Shown: piece after piece, positions 40,398-48,714 of the stretch
Numbering within the stretch: the stretch's first letter is position 1
Layout of the letters: every line of letters begins with the position of its first letter
Assembly (NCBI RefSeq): GCF_002933395.1
Contig: NZ_PKFN01000009.1
Span: 186,001-250,000 of the forward strand
Direction: 5' to 3'
DNA: 64,000 bases
Source: Yoonia maritima
GTDB taxonomy: Bacteria; Pseudomonadota; Alphaproteobacteria; Rhodobacterales; Rhodobacteraceae
Notes under the pieces: model-generated
What the model saw: only the letters and a program-made list of their open reading frames with translations
The model's database searches: none
What the model was told of the DNA's origin: nothing
Made by a program: the position numbers and the translations under genes

Positions 40398-41329
40398 AAG
40401 AACCGGACAAGGTGGTAAAAGATTGGCGCGGCAAAAATCACGCTGTCCAACTGATCAACAAACCCGCCTTGGCCGGGGATAAGATGTGACCAGTCTTTTA
40501 CGCCGCGATCACGTTTGATTGCCGCAAAGACCAAGCTGCCCAGCATCCCCACGAGCGACGCAGCACCGGCAAGAGCCACCGCGCCGAACAAGCCAAATGG
40601 TGTGATCCAGCTGAGCAACGCGCCGGTCAGCATTGCTGCCAAGACACCACAGGTGACGCCTTCCCACGTTTTGGGTGATAGGCCCGCCGCAATCTTGTGT
40701 CGGCCAATTCGCCGCCCAAAGAAGTATTCCAGCAAATCGCCGAACTGCACGACCATAACCAGAAACCCGATCATCAGTACCGCGCGATCACTATTGGCTG
40801 TGATCCCAAGGTTAATCAATGCAGGCACATGGCTGACACAGAATACCGCGATCATCAGGCCCCATTGCGTTTCTGCCACGCGGATCAGGAATTTTTCGGA
40901 ATTCCCGCGCAGGGCCGACACAATCGGTAAAAGTAGGAACGCGTAAACAGGGATGAACACGGTGTACATGCCGGTCCAGCCCATCCCGACAAAGACGTAT
41001 TGCAGTGGCAGCACCACAAAGAACGCGAGCGCGAGCGAGATGTGATCAGCCTGCGCTTTGGTCGTTAAGGTAAGGAATTCGCGAAGGGCTGCGAAAGAGC
41101 AAAAGGCGAATAACACCATAACACCGAGCTTGCCGACCAACAGCGCTGTGCCGACAAAGGCGACCATGCCCCACCAGCTTTGGATGCGGGTCATGTAGGT
41201 TTCGAGTACTGGGTTTTGCGTGCCGGGTTCTTGGCGGGCGCGTAGAACCTCACCCAGAAACGTCAGTGCGATTAGAATGCCAAAGCTCCCAAAGGCGAGC
41301 AGCAAAATATCAACGGTTGTGTTGCTCAT
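40388..41329 (-). CDS. CDP-diacylglycerol synthase (phosphatidate cytidylyltransferase) homologue
   Basis: A 313-residue membrane protein with about eight helices that ends in the CDS signature: AAIKRDRGVKDWSHLIPGQG, then GFVDQLDSVIFAAP. Compared with the Prosite-type pattern, the usual HGGxxDRxDS is QGGFVDQLDS, so this belongs to the variant branch found beside PlsC genes. It would activate phosphatidic acid as CDP-diacylglycerol. Its ATG overlaps the stop of the acyltransferase gene (ATGA). It may be a second copy specialised for membrane stress together with the nearby pspA; the main cdsA would be elsewhere. Confidence 0.82.
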   Translation of the reverse strand: MSNTTVDILLLAFGSFGILIALTFLGEVLRARQEPGTQNPVLETYMTRIQSWWGMVAFVGTALLVGKLGVMVLFAFCSFAALREFLTLTTKAQADHISLALAFFVVLPLQYVFVGMGWTGMYTVFIPVYAFLLLPIVSALRGNSEKFLIRVAETQWGLMIAVFCVSHVPALINLGITANSDRAVLMIGFLVMVVQFGDLLEYFFGRRIGRHKIAAGLSPKTWEGVTCGVLAAMLTGALLSWITPFGLFGAVALAGAASLVGMLGSLVFAAIKRDRGVKDWSHLIPGQGGFVDQLDSVIFAAPIFYHLVRFFYG

Positions 41330-41967
41330 GACTGCACCTCTGGGGCGAGCGATGACAACGCATTTGCGGCACGCTCTAGGAATGCGTCTTTGGTTTCGCC
41401 GTCTTCGACATGAATTGGTGCACCAAAGGTAACGGTGCAGATCAAGGGCAGGGGGATGACCTCGCCTTTCGGCATGATCGTGTTTAGGTTAGCGACCCAA
41501 GTCGGCACAAGATCAACATGGGGCCGGGCGACGCCCATGTTATATAGCCCCGCTTTGAATGGCAGCAGGGGGTCTTCGGTCATGTTGCGGTTGCCTTCGG
41601 GAAAGATGATCAGCGATGATCCTTCGTCCAGTGCCGCGATAATCTTGTCCATCGGTTTGTCTTTTACTTCGGGGCGGCGGTCGACCAGCACGCAGTTGAA
41701 AACTTCGGGGCCGACAAAGGCACGTAGCTTGTTTTTCAACCAATAATCAGCGGCGGCAACGGGGCGAACCTCGCGGCGTAATGCGGGGGGCAGTGAGGCC
41801 CAGATCATCGGCATGTCGCCGTTACTTGTGTGGTTGGCAAAATAGACGCGTTGGCGCGGGACCGGTTCAATCCCTTGCCAATCGGCGCGCACTGCAGTGA
41901 TTGCGCGGGCAAAGATCCGGATGGCGTGACCCACGATGCGGGCGGCGAAGTGACGAAGAAATTTCAT
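41326..41967 (-). CDS. 1-acyl-sn-glycerol-3-phosphate acyltransferase family protein
   Basis: 213 residues from ATG 41967 (AAGG about 8 bases upstream). The PlsC motifs are NHTSNGD (HX4D) near residue 48, a Lys-rich DYWLKNKLRAF, FPEGNRN near 125 and the LVPTWV substrate pocket near 156. It acylates lysophosphatidic acid to phosphatidic acid, which the coupled next gene then converts to CDP-diacylglycerol. N-terminal helix FAARIVGHAIRIFARAI likely anchors it to the membrane. Confidence 0.85.
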   Translation of the reverse strand: MKFLRHFAARIVGHAIRIFARAITAVRADWQGIEPVPRQRVYFANHTSNGDMPMIWASLPPALRREVRPVAAADYWLKNKLRAFVGPEVFNCVLVDRRPEVKDKPMDKIIAALDEGSSLIIFPEGNRNMTEDPLLPFKAGLYNMGVARPHVDLVPTWVANLNTIMPKGEVIPLPLICTVTFGAPIHVEDGETKDAFLERAANALSSLAPEVQS

Positions 41968-42041
41968 GGAACCAACCTTGGCGGATGTCGGCGATTTGTA
42001 CAAATACCCCGCCCGCGGTGTAACACGGGGGGGCAAAGGTC

Positions 42042-42320
42042 TTAGTTACTTTCGCTGACGTAATCAGACAGCAGTTTCTCATTCTTGGCGTCTTCGATCC
42101 GTTGAATGCGGTCTTCGGACATCTTTTCGTCAAAGCGGTATTTAACAAAGTTGACTAGTGCGAGCGTCAGCATCATCACGGACATGGCCCAAAAGCCTTT
42201 GGTAGATAGTGGAACGTCCGGTGACAACCAAAGTGAAATTCCGAGCATCCCATACGCGATAGCAACGCCAGCGCCATTAATAAACATGATCAGTTTATTG
42301 TCTGATTTCTCATGAGCCAT
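42042..42320 (-). CDS. small two-helix membrane protein
   Basis: 92 residues with two hydrophobic segments (LIMFINGAGVAIAYGMLGISLWL and FWAMSVMMLTLALVNFV, each read as part of a longer block) followed by a charged cytoplasmic tail (RIQRIEDAKNEKLLSDYV). It looks like the YiaA/YiaB two-helix type, but I am not certain. It lies 40 bp downstream of pspA on the same strand, so it probably belongs to the same envelope-stress operon. Confidence 0.55.
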   Translation of the reverse strand: MAHEKSDNKLIMFINGAGVAIAYGMLGISLWLSPDVPLSTKGFWAMSVMMLTLALVNFVKYRFDEKMSEDRIQRIEDAKNEKLLSDYVSESN

Positions 42321-42360
42321 TATTCAATTCCTTGTAGATATTCAGGTGTTTTAGTCTGAG

Positions 42361-43041
42361 TTATTTTTTGTTTGATTTCAACCTTGCGATGACATCGTCA
42401 GCCGTTGATCGCGTCGCAGACCCAAAGCCGGCGTCGGCCATGCGGTCGGTGACACTGTCGCCATCAAGGTCGCGGTTGATGTCGGCCAGAATTTCACTGC
42501 GTTCAAACGGATCGTCACCACCTAACACGCGTTGGATCAGCTCTTCGGCCTCTTCGACGCTGCCGTGGCTGGCGCCTGTCTTGACCATCTGCATCTGGAT
42601 CGTCTGTTCACGGCGCACGGCACGGGCTTGGATAGCACCTTGTTTCAGGTCGATAATCCGGCGGTGGCCGCTTTCAATGGATGACCGCAGGCGGATTACC
42701 TTTTGCTCAAGACGGTTCAGCGTTTCCGTACGCACTGTCAGCTCGTTTTCCATCGTCGCGATAGCGCGGGCTGCTTCTGCTGCCATATCTTCCCGGTCGT
42801 TTTCCAACGCTTCTTTGGCACGTTTTGTCAGATCAACGATGCGCGATTTCAAATTGCTGTGTTGTTTTTCCTCGGCGCGTTGGCGCTGGATCAAGCTGGC
42901 AAGCGTTGATTTCGCTGCGCGCAGGCTGCTTTCGGATTCACGAATTTTCTGGTCGATCAATTCTATTGCAAAGGCGTCACGTACCCGGTCTTCGGCACGT
43001 GCGTTCTGTCCGTTGATTAACGTCGCTAGTGTCTTGAACAT
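42361..43041 (-). CDS. pspA: PspA/IM30 family envelope-stress protein
   Basis: 226 residues, nearly all coiled coil, from ATG 43041 (AGGAAG 7 bases upstream). MFKTLATLINGQNARAEDRV at the N-terminus is the amphipathic membrane-binding helix. Long helices with IDQKIRESESSLRAAKSTLA and AARAIATMENELTVRTETL follow the ESCRT-III-like PspA pattern. It binds damaged inner membrane and preserves the proton gradient. There is no PspF activator or PspBC here. Instead a TetR-type regulator lies upstream, with one palindromic box in front of pspA (43067-43079) and another just beyond (43125-43137). Confidence 0.85.
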   Translation of the reverse strand: MFKTLATLINGQNARAEDRVRDAFAIELIDQKIRESESSLRAAKSTLASLIQRQRAEEKQHSNLKSRIVDLTKRAKEALENDREDMAAEAARAIATMENELTVRTETLNRLEQKVIRLRSSIESGHRRIIDLKQGAIQARAVRREQTIQMQMVKTGASHGSVEEAEELIQRVLGGDDPFERSEILADINRDLDGDSVTDRMADAGFGSATRSTADDVIARLKSNKK

Positions 43042-43066
43042 CGCTTTCTTCCTTTCATTCAGCGCG

Positions 43067-43079
43067 TGAACGCTGTTCA
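43067..43079. promoter_or_regulatory. TetR-type operator TGAAC-N3-GTTCA, pspA-proximal
   Basis: TGAACGCTGTTCA, a perfect 5-bp inverted repeat with a 3-bp centre, 25 bp upstream of the pspA ATG. The same motif occurs at 43125 and 43754. Confidence 0.72.
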
Positions 43080-43124
43080 TGAATTATTGATAGCGAGTGT
43101 GTATTTTTGAATCAAGAATAAAAA

Positions 43125-43137
43125 TGAACAATGTTCA
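43125..43137. promoter_or_regulatory. TetR-type operator TGAAC-N3-GTTCA, distal
   Basis: TGAACAATGTTCA, extended to ATGAAC-AAT-GTTCAT at 43124-43138. It lies between the tetR stop and the pspA promoter region, 58 bp from the proximal box. Confidence 0.72.
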
Positions 43138-43142
43138 TATTT

Positions 43143-43739
43143 TTAGGAATTGCTTGTGAATTGCCTTAAAATAAGGGCAATCATCTTATCAATATCGTCG
43201 GATGGTACACCCGCGCTTGCGCCATCTAGTCCCAAAAGAACAATACCATGAACGGATGAAAACAATGCACGCGTCAAAAGAGCCAGTTCTTGCGGATCTC
43301 GATTCGGGAAAATGACGGCCAGCGGGTCAGAGATATAGGCGAATAGCTGGCCCATTTCCTGAAGGTACCAATCGGGGGCTGCTTCGCCGGGGGCGCGTTC
43401 GACATCGAATAGGGCACGCCAGCTATGCAAATTCGCTGCTGCAAAGCAGTGATAGGCCTGTGCCATGACTACAAGTTGTTCGACAGGGTCTTGCGGGGCA
43501 TCGGCAAGGGCCGCAGCAACGTCGGCGCCTAACCGATGGAAGGTCCGCGCATTCACGGCCAGCACAATATCGGTCAGATCACCAAAGACGTTATAGATGG
43601 CGCCCAAGGCACAGCCTGCGTCGGATGCTAGGTCACGTGCTCGCAACGCGCTTAGGCCATCTGACGCGATCCGCTTTTCTGCGATGATGATTAGATTGTC
43701 GCGCAATGCCGCGCGGCGCTCTGCTACTTTACCAGCCAT
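43143..43739 (-). CDS. TetR-family transcriptional regulator
   Basis: 198 residues. The N-terminal helix-turn-helix is LSALRARDLASDAGCALGAI, followed by YNVFGDLTDIVLAVN (about 30-62). The C-terminal ligand domain has HCFAAANLHSWRALFDVE and HGIVLLGLDG, resembling the WHG-type TetR C-terminal domain. It is probably an autorepressor that also controls the downstream pspA genes. A TGAAC-N3-GTTCA palindrome lies 15 bp upstream of its ATG, and two more precede pspA. The inducer may be a membrane-perturbing compound; that is inference. Confidence 0.88.
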   Translation of the reverse strand: MAGKVAERRAALRDNLIIIAEKRIASDGLSALRARDLASDAGCALGAIYNVFGDLTDIVLAVNARTFHRLGADVAAALADAPQDPVEQLVVMAQAYHCFAAANLHSWRALFDVERAPGEAAPDWYLQEMGQLFAYISDPLAVIFPNRDPQELALLTRALFSSVHGIVLLGLDGASAGVPSDDIDKMIALILRQFTSNS

Positions 43740-43753
43740 ACCTACCCCTCTAT

Positions 43754-43766
43754 TGAACGGGGTTCA
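43754..43766. promoter_or_regulatory. TetR-type operator TGAAC-N3-GTTCA, at the tetR promoter
   Basis: TGAACGGGGTTCA, 15 bp upstream of the tetR ATG. It has the same palindrome arms as the two boxes in front of pspA, consistent with autoregulation. Confidence 0.72.
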
Positions 43767-43822
43767 TAATAGCAGCGGTAAAGCGCCAAGAAAACCCCGA
43801 CTGGTGGTTACGATGCCCGGCT

Positions 43823-45025
43823 TTATTTTGGGCGGGGTGTTTGAATGAACACCATAATGCATCCGATGGTGAGTATCGCCGAGACTAAGAATGGCGCGCC
43901 GGGCATATAGAACGGTGAACGGTCGCCCGTGAAATAATAGAATGTCTGGGTCACAAGCAGTGGTGCAATGATCGTCGCGACCGCGGCAATAGACGCAATG
44001 AGGCCTTGTAGCTCGCCTTGTTGGTCATCGGATGCTGTGCGCGCCATGATCCCGTGTAGGGCTGGGCCTGCGATTGACCCCAGTGCGGTCAGCGGGATGA
44101 GTGCCAGTGCGACCCATCCATTCGTGATGAACCCCAAGATACCAAACGCAAGCGTATCAATCCCAAGTCCAAGGATGACGGCGCGACGTTCCCCGATCCG
44201 ATCCAGCAGCGGTTTCATCAAAAAGCCCTGAACAATCGCAATGCCGATCCCAAAAATACCCAGCGACAGCCCGATCATGCCCGGACCCCAACCAAATCGT
44301 GCGACGCCGAAATAGGCCCAGACGCCGGGATAGACGAAAAACGCAATGGTGTAGACAAAGTGGATCAGCATTAGCCGCTTGAGCCCGGGCAGCCGACCAA
44401 TGTTCTTGAAAGCGCCCAGTGGATTGGCGCGACGCCATTCGAACTTGCGCCGAATGCGGTCGGTCACGGTCTCGGGCAGCACGAAATAGCCAAAGATAGC
44501 ATTTGCACCAGCAAGAACGGCAGCGGCCCAAAATGGCGCGCGCGTTCCGAATTCGGCCAGCACCCCGCCAAGCATAGGCCCAAACACAAAGCCGATTCCA
44601 AAGGCTGCGCCAATGCGGCCAAAGTTGACGGCCTTTTCGGCAGGCGTCGAAATATCTGCGACATAGGCCGCCGCGGTTGATTGCGTGGCGGCCGTGATCC
44701 CACCGATGATGCGCCCAATGACAAGCAGCCAGATCGTGCCAGCAACCGCCATAAGCACGTAATCAAGCGACATGAAGACCAGTGACCACAGCAAGACAGG
44801 GCGCCGCCCAAAACGGTCAGAAATGCTGCCTACGGTCGGGCCACACAGGAACTGCATCGCGGCAAAGATCGTGGTGAGGACACCACCCCAAACAGCGGCC
44901 ATTCCCAGATCGTGGCCTTCGACCTCTTGGATCAGGTCGGGCATGACGGGCAGGATCAGCCCGATACCCATGCTGTCGATCACGACGGTAATCAGAATGA
45001 ACGTAAGCGGCAGACGGTTTTGCAT
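43823..45025 (-). CDS. major facilitator superfamily exporter, TetA-like
   Basis: 400 residues, twelve membrane helices. The start at ATG 45025 gives MQNRLPLTFILITVVIDSMG. The MFS motif A between helices 2 and 3 is GSISDRFGRRPVLL. Other TetA-like features are GRIIGGITAATQSTAAAYVA, then GRIGAAFGIGFVFGPMLGG (motif C of drug/proton antiporters). It is probably a proton-driven exporter of a small hydrophobic compound. It lies 49 bp downstream of the esterase gene and may be the last gene of the hydrolase operon. Its own substrate is unknown. Confidence 0.88.
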   Translation of the reverse strand: MQNRLPLTFILITVVIDSMGIGLILPVMPDLIQEVEGHDLGMAAVWGGVLTTIFAAMQFLCGPTVGSISDRFGRRPVLLWSLVFMSLDYVLMAVAGTIWLLVIGRIIGGITAATQSTAAAYVADISTPAEKAVNFGRIGAAFGIGFVFGPMLGGVLAEFGTRAPFWAAAVLAGANAIFGYFVLPETVTDRIRRKFEWRRANPLGAFKNIGRLPGLKRLMLIHFVYTIAFFVYPGVWAYFGVARFGWGPGMIGLSLGIFGIGIAIVQGFLMKPLLDRIGERRAVILGLGIDTLAFGILGFITNGWVALALIPLTALGSIAGPALHGIMARTASDDQQGELQGLIASIAAVATIIAPLLVTQTFYYFTGDRSPFYMPGAPFLVSAILTIGCIMVFIQTPRPK

Positions 45026-45074
45026 GCCGGATAGGATTAGGCGGAACAGGTTCGTTTGCAAGCTTTGTTTACGG

Positions 45075-45773
45075 TTAACCTGCTGCGGCGATTAGCTGCT
45101 CGGCCAGTGCTTTGGGGCTGGATAGAAATGGTGAATGCGATGTTGCCATTTCGGTGACTGTGCCTTGCGGCCAATCTGCCGTCATAGTGACCTGAAACGC
45201 AGGTGGAATTGTCCGGTCATCTGTACAGCGAATATAATGGCGCGGAAGGTTATGTGCCGAAGATAGCGGTGTTTCTTGCGGCAAAATCGGTTGCGGGCCA
45301 AGTTTGCTAACCGCCCATTCAGCACGTTCTGGTTCTACGTCGTGATAGAACTTTGCGACAGCTTGCGTTGGATCGACGAAAAACGTCACGCGGTCTTGGT
45401 CAACGACAATCGCATCAAGCAGTGGTTGGCTGGGTGCCATGCGCCGCATGTCAGCAAGCGACTTACAATCCATCGGAACATAAGCGCAAAGATAGATCAG
45501 CTTGCTAATCTTGTCAGGCGCGAGGTTCGCTGCAGCTGTAATCGGGTAACCCGCCATTGAATGGCCAACCAATACGACGGGGGTATCAATCGCATCGACA
45601 ATTGCTTTGGCATAAAGATCAAGCGTCACATCGCCCGCAGGCGTCGTGTCAGCACCATGAGACGGCAAATCAATCGCCCGCGCTTTGTGACCCGCAGCGG
45701 TCAGATGAGGGATCACATCATCCCAACACCATGCCCCGTGACATGATCCGTGGATCAACAAAAATTCAGGCAT
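45075..45773 (-). CDS. alpha/beta hydrolase, EstC/salicylate-esterase-like
   Basis: A 232-residue serine hydrolase: oxyanion region LIHGSCHGAWCWDDV, nucleophile elbow GHSMAG (Ser near residue 72), a late catalytic His in ATSHSPFLS and the Asp in CTDDRTIP. This is the compact esterase/hydroxynitrile-lyase type acting on small esters. It overlaps the preceding hydrolase gene by 8 bp. It is the sixth gene of a tightly packed operon; its natural substrate is unknown. Confidence 0.85.
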   Translation of the reverse strand: MPEFLLIHGSCHGAWCWDDVIPHLTAAGHKARAIDLPSHGADTTPAGDVTLDLYAKAIVDAIDTPVVLVGHSMAGYPITAAANLAPDKISKLIYLCAYVPMDCKSLADMRRMAPSQPLLDAIVVDQDRVTFFVDPTQAVAKFYHDVEPERAEWAVSKLGPQPILPQETPLSSAHNLPRHYIRCTDDRTIPPAFQVTMTADWPQGTVTEMATSHSPFLSSPKALAEQLIAAAG

Positions 45774-46563
45774 GGCCGGTGTCCTTAATGAACTGATTCA
45801 AAAGGTTAGCATAGCCTTCTGGGTCTTCGACGCAAGGAAGGTGCCCCACGCGGCGCATTAGTGCAAATTGGGATCCGGGGATCAGGTCGATTGTTTCGCG
45901 CACCAAATCGGGCGGCGTGGCGCCATCCTCTGATCCTGCGATGCCAAGCGTGGGGATGCGTAGCTCACTTGTTGGGGTATAGAAATCAGTGCCGGCGATA
46001 GCGGCGCAAATGCCAGTGTAACCTTCAACCGGTGTGGCGGTCAGCATATCGCGCCACGGTTTTATGGCAGGCGATGCGTTGAAGGCCCGCGAAAACCAGC
46101 GCTTCATGACCTCATCCGCCATTGCATCCAATCCGTGTTTGCGGATGGCGTCGATACGATCTTGCCACAGCTTTTTGTTGCCAATCTTGGCTGCTGTGTT
46201 GGATAAGACAAGCGCGCGGATCATCTCTGGTCGCTTAACAGCAAGCCCTTGGGCGACCATGCCGCCAACCGATAACCCGACAAATAATGCGTCACGAACG
46301 TTTAGTGTGTCACAAACGGCCTCGGCATCGCTGACCAGCTGGCCCATCGTGTAAGGGGCATCCGGCACGTCAGATTGCCCATGCCCGCGCATGTCATAGC
46401 GGATGACCCTGTATTCTGCGGGCAACAGCGGCACAATGGCATCCCAAAGGCGCAGGTCCGTTCCCAATGAATTGGCAAAGACAATGGCCGGACCTGTGGC
46501 CGGGCCATCCGTGACCACATGAAGCTTAACGTCGTCCCGAACGACTTGCGTCGTTTCAGGCAT
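45766..46563 (-). CDS. alpha/beta hydrolase, 3-oxoadipate enol-lactonase-like
   Basis: 265 residues from ATG 46563. It resembles PcaD, which hydrolyses 3-oxoadipate enol-lactone in aromatic degradation: FANSLGTDLRLWDA (oxyanion hole), RYDMRGHGQSD, nucleophile elbow GLSVGGMVAQG (Ser near residue 98), VIAGSEDGATPP-like acid region, and catalytic His in RRVGHLPCVEDP. No other protocatechuate-pathway gene is in the window, so the substrate may be a different lactone or ester. It overlaps both neighbours. Confidence 0.8.
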   Translation of the reverse strand: MPETTQVVRDDVKLHVVTDGPATGPAIVFANSLGTDLRLWDAIVPLLPAEYRVIRYDMRGHGQSDVPDAPYTMGQLVSDAEAVCDTLNVRDALFVGLSVGGMVAQGLAVKRPEMIRALVLSNTAAKIGNKKLWQDRIDAIRKHGLDAMADEVMKRWFSRAFNASPAIKPWRDMLTATPVEGYTGICAAIAGTDFYTPTSELRIPTLGIAGSEDGATPPDLVRETIDLIPGSQFALMRRVGHLPCVEDPEGYANLLNQFIKDTGHA

Positions 46564-47755
46564 TAGGATCGCCAAGCACCATATGAGCCATGATCTGACC
46601 GTGGTCGGACGCAAGTTTGTTATAAGGTGCCTCTGGATGGGACCCATCCGTCAGGTGGTCATTCAGCGCGCTGAAGTATTCCATTTCGCCGATCTTGCCC
46701 GAAAATTCCGGATGGAAATGACGGGACATCAAGATTTGGTCGATGCTTTCAAACACCCCACCAAAGGCCGAAGTGTAAACCATGTCGCGTAGCGATTTGC
46801 GCACGAACAGCTTTTCCGCCGAGAACAGGCGCACCTTGCTGATCTTCTCTTGGATGATCTCGTTATCTTCGTCGGAATAGCGGTCACGCTTTGTCTTGGC
46901 ATCGTGGCGGCGCATCCATGCGTAGTTCTTGAATGGGGCTTCACCAGTGATGATCTCAGAGGATACGGCGGTTTCACTATCGTTAAAGTCACCCAGAACC
47001 ATGACTGGATGCCCAGCCTCGAGTTCCTCAAGGATTGCTTTACGTAGGACCCAAGCCTCGGCCATGCGGCGCAGCGCTGCACGCAATGAACCCATAGCGC
47101 GGGTTGCAGGATCATAGTTCACCAGATCGGCGGCAGGCGGGAACGGCGCACCAGCAGGGCGGGGCAATTCGCCGAGCTTAGATTTGAGGTGGCAGTTGAA
47201 CACCGTAACCACGGAATCGCCAATTGGAATACGGACCTTAAGGATCGGTCGACTAAGCCGTTTGATTCGATAGCTGCCGCCATCTGTTCCGTCGATATCG
47301 CTAAACGGAATATCAAGCGGTTCGGGCAGGTCTTGGATCACCTCTGGTAAACCGACAAAGCCAAAACGCGACAGGATCGCGACACCGGGGCGACGTTCAC
47401 CCGGCCCCCCGTCAAAGCTGTTGGGGGCATAAGCAAGCGCGGATTCCGTATAGGGCTCATAGGCCAGTTTGCGGAAAATCGCTTTGCGGGCGTAGCGTTT
47501 CGAACGGTCGGGGATGTTCGCGGCATTCGCCGCCAGTCCCAGCTCATCGGTTTCGATCACAACATCACGTAGTGAATTTTCACTAAAGATTTCCTGAAAA
47601 CCAACGATATCAGCGTTCATCGTCAGGAGTTGGTCGGCTAACCAAGCGCGTTTCCAAGCGTATTCTTCTGGAGTGTACTCTTCGAAACGATAGTATTCCT
47701 GTTCGGGTTCGATCAGGTTTTTGACGTTGAAACTGGCGATCGTAAAGCGGGTCAT
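46556..47755 (-). CDS. endonuclease/exonuclease/phosphatase-family protein
   Basis: 399 residues of the EEP fold: N-terminal ASFNVKNLIEPEQEYY (first metal residue Asn), VGFQEIFSENS with the metal-binding Glu near residue 54, FNCHLKSKLG near 190 and VLGDFNDSETA near 252. It ends with SDHGQIMAHMVL. It lacks a signal peptide. Metal-dependent phosphoesterase activity on nucleic acid or another phosphodiester is likely, but the substrate is unknown. It overlaps the dehydratase gene before it and the lactonase-like gene after it. Confidence 0.8.
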   Translation of the reverse strand: MTRFTIASFNVKNLIEPEQEYYRFEEYTPEEYAWKRAWLADQLLTMNADIVGFQEIFSENSLRDVVIETDELGLAANAANIPDRSKRYARKAIFRKLAYEPYTESALAYAPNSFDGGPGERRPGVAILSRFGFVGLPEVIQDLPEPLDIPFSDIDGTDGGSYRIKRLSRPILKVRIPIGDSVVTVFNCHLKSKLGELPRPAGAPFPPAADLVNYDPATRAMGSLRAALRRMAEAWVLRKAILEELEAGHPVMVLGDFNDSETAVSSEIITGEAPFKNYAWMRRHDAKTKRDRYSDEDNEIIQEKISKVRLFSAEKLFVRKSLRDMVYTSAFGGVFESIDQILMSRHFHPEFSGKIGEMEYFSALNDHLTDGSHPEAPYNKLASDHGQIMAHMVLGDPNA

Positions 47756-48714
47756 GCAAGCGTATCCAATGCGCGTTTAAAGATGGCGGGGTCTACGTTA
47801 CCACCTGTGGCAACAGCGACAACCGCGTCACTGGTAAATTCGTCTGGATGATAAAGTGCTGCAGCGAGGGCCACGGCCCCACCCGGTTCGATCACGATCT
47901 TAAGCCGTTCAAAGGCAACGCCCATCGCACGCAGACATTCGTCTTCGGTGACGACCACGCCGGGACCGCAATGGGCCTGCATGATTGGAAAAGTGATATT
48001 GCCGGGCTGTGGGGTGATGATGGCATCGCAGATCGACCCGTCTAGCTGGGCATTGCGTTCAATCGTGCCACTGGCAAGCGACCGGGTGGCATCGTCGAAA
48101 CCCTCGGGCTCTGCCGGACGGACGCGCAGACCGGGCGCATCAGCGGCAAGCGCAAGCGCGATACCAGAAGTCAAACCGCCGCCGCCACAACAGACCATCA
48201 CGTCGGCGTTTAAATCGCCAAGCTCTTGCGCGATCTCAAGACCACAGGTGCCTTGGCCCGCGATCACAAGCGGTTCGTCAAATGGCTTAATCAGTGTCAG
48301 GCCGCGTTCGGCAGCAAGCTGTGCACCAAGCGCGTCGCGGTCTTCGGTCGCGCGATCATACAGCACGACCTCGGCACCTAATGCGCGGGTGTTCGCGATT
48401 TTAATCGCTGGGGCGTTCGACGGCATAATGATCACGGCGGGCGCACCATGTTCGCGGGCAGCAAGCGCGATGCCTTGCGCGTGGTTGCCGCTTGAAAACG
48501 CGATCACGCCTGATTTCAATTCAGTGTCGGAAAGTGCAGACACTGCCGACCACCCACCGCGAAACTTGAACGACCCAGTGTGTTGCAGACACTCGGCCTT
48601 CACGAAAACCCGCCTGCCGGCGATCTCGTCCAGAAATGGCGAAGTCATAATTGGCGTCCGCCGCGCGTGCTCATCCAGCCGTTTCGCTGCAGCACGGATC
48701 ATGTCGATATTCAT
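47752..48714 (-). CDS. PLP-dependent threonine/serine dehydratase
   Basis: 320 residues, fold type II PLP enzyme. The Schiff-base Lys lies in HTGSFKFRGGW near residue 53. SSGNHAQG near 80 binds substrate, and CCGGGGLTSGIAL near 180 holds the PLP phosphate. There is no C-terminal ACT domain, so it is the short catabolic/biodegradative or racemase-like type rather than feedback-controlled IlvA. It would deaminate threonine or serine, possibly a hydroxyaspartate. It starts at ATG 48714, coupled by ATGA to the next operon gene upstream. Confidence 0.87.
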   Translation of the reverse strand: MNIDMIRAAAKRLDEHARRTPIMTSPFLDEIAGRRVFVKAECLQHTGSFKFRGGWSAVSALSDTELKSGVIAFSSGNHAQGIALAAREHGAPAVIIMPSNAPAIKIANTRALGAEVVLYDRATEDRDALGAQLAAERGLTLIKPFDEPLVIAGQGTCGLEIAQELGDLNADVMVCCGGGGLTSGIALALAADAPGLRVRPAEPEGFDDATRSLASGTIERNAQLDGSICDAIITPQPGNITFPIMQAHCGPGVVVTEDECLRAMGVAFERLKIVIEPGGAVALAAALYHPDEFTSDAVVAVATGGNVDPAIFKRALDTLA

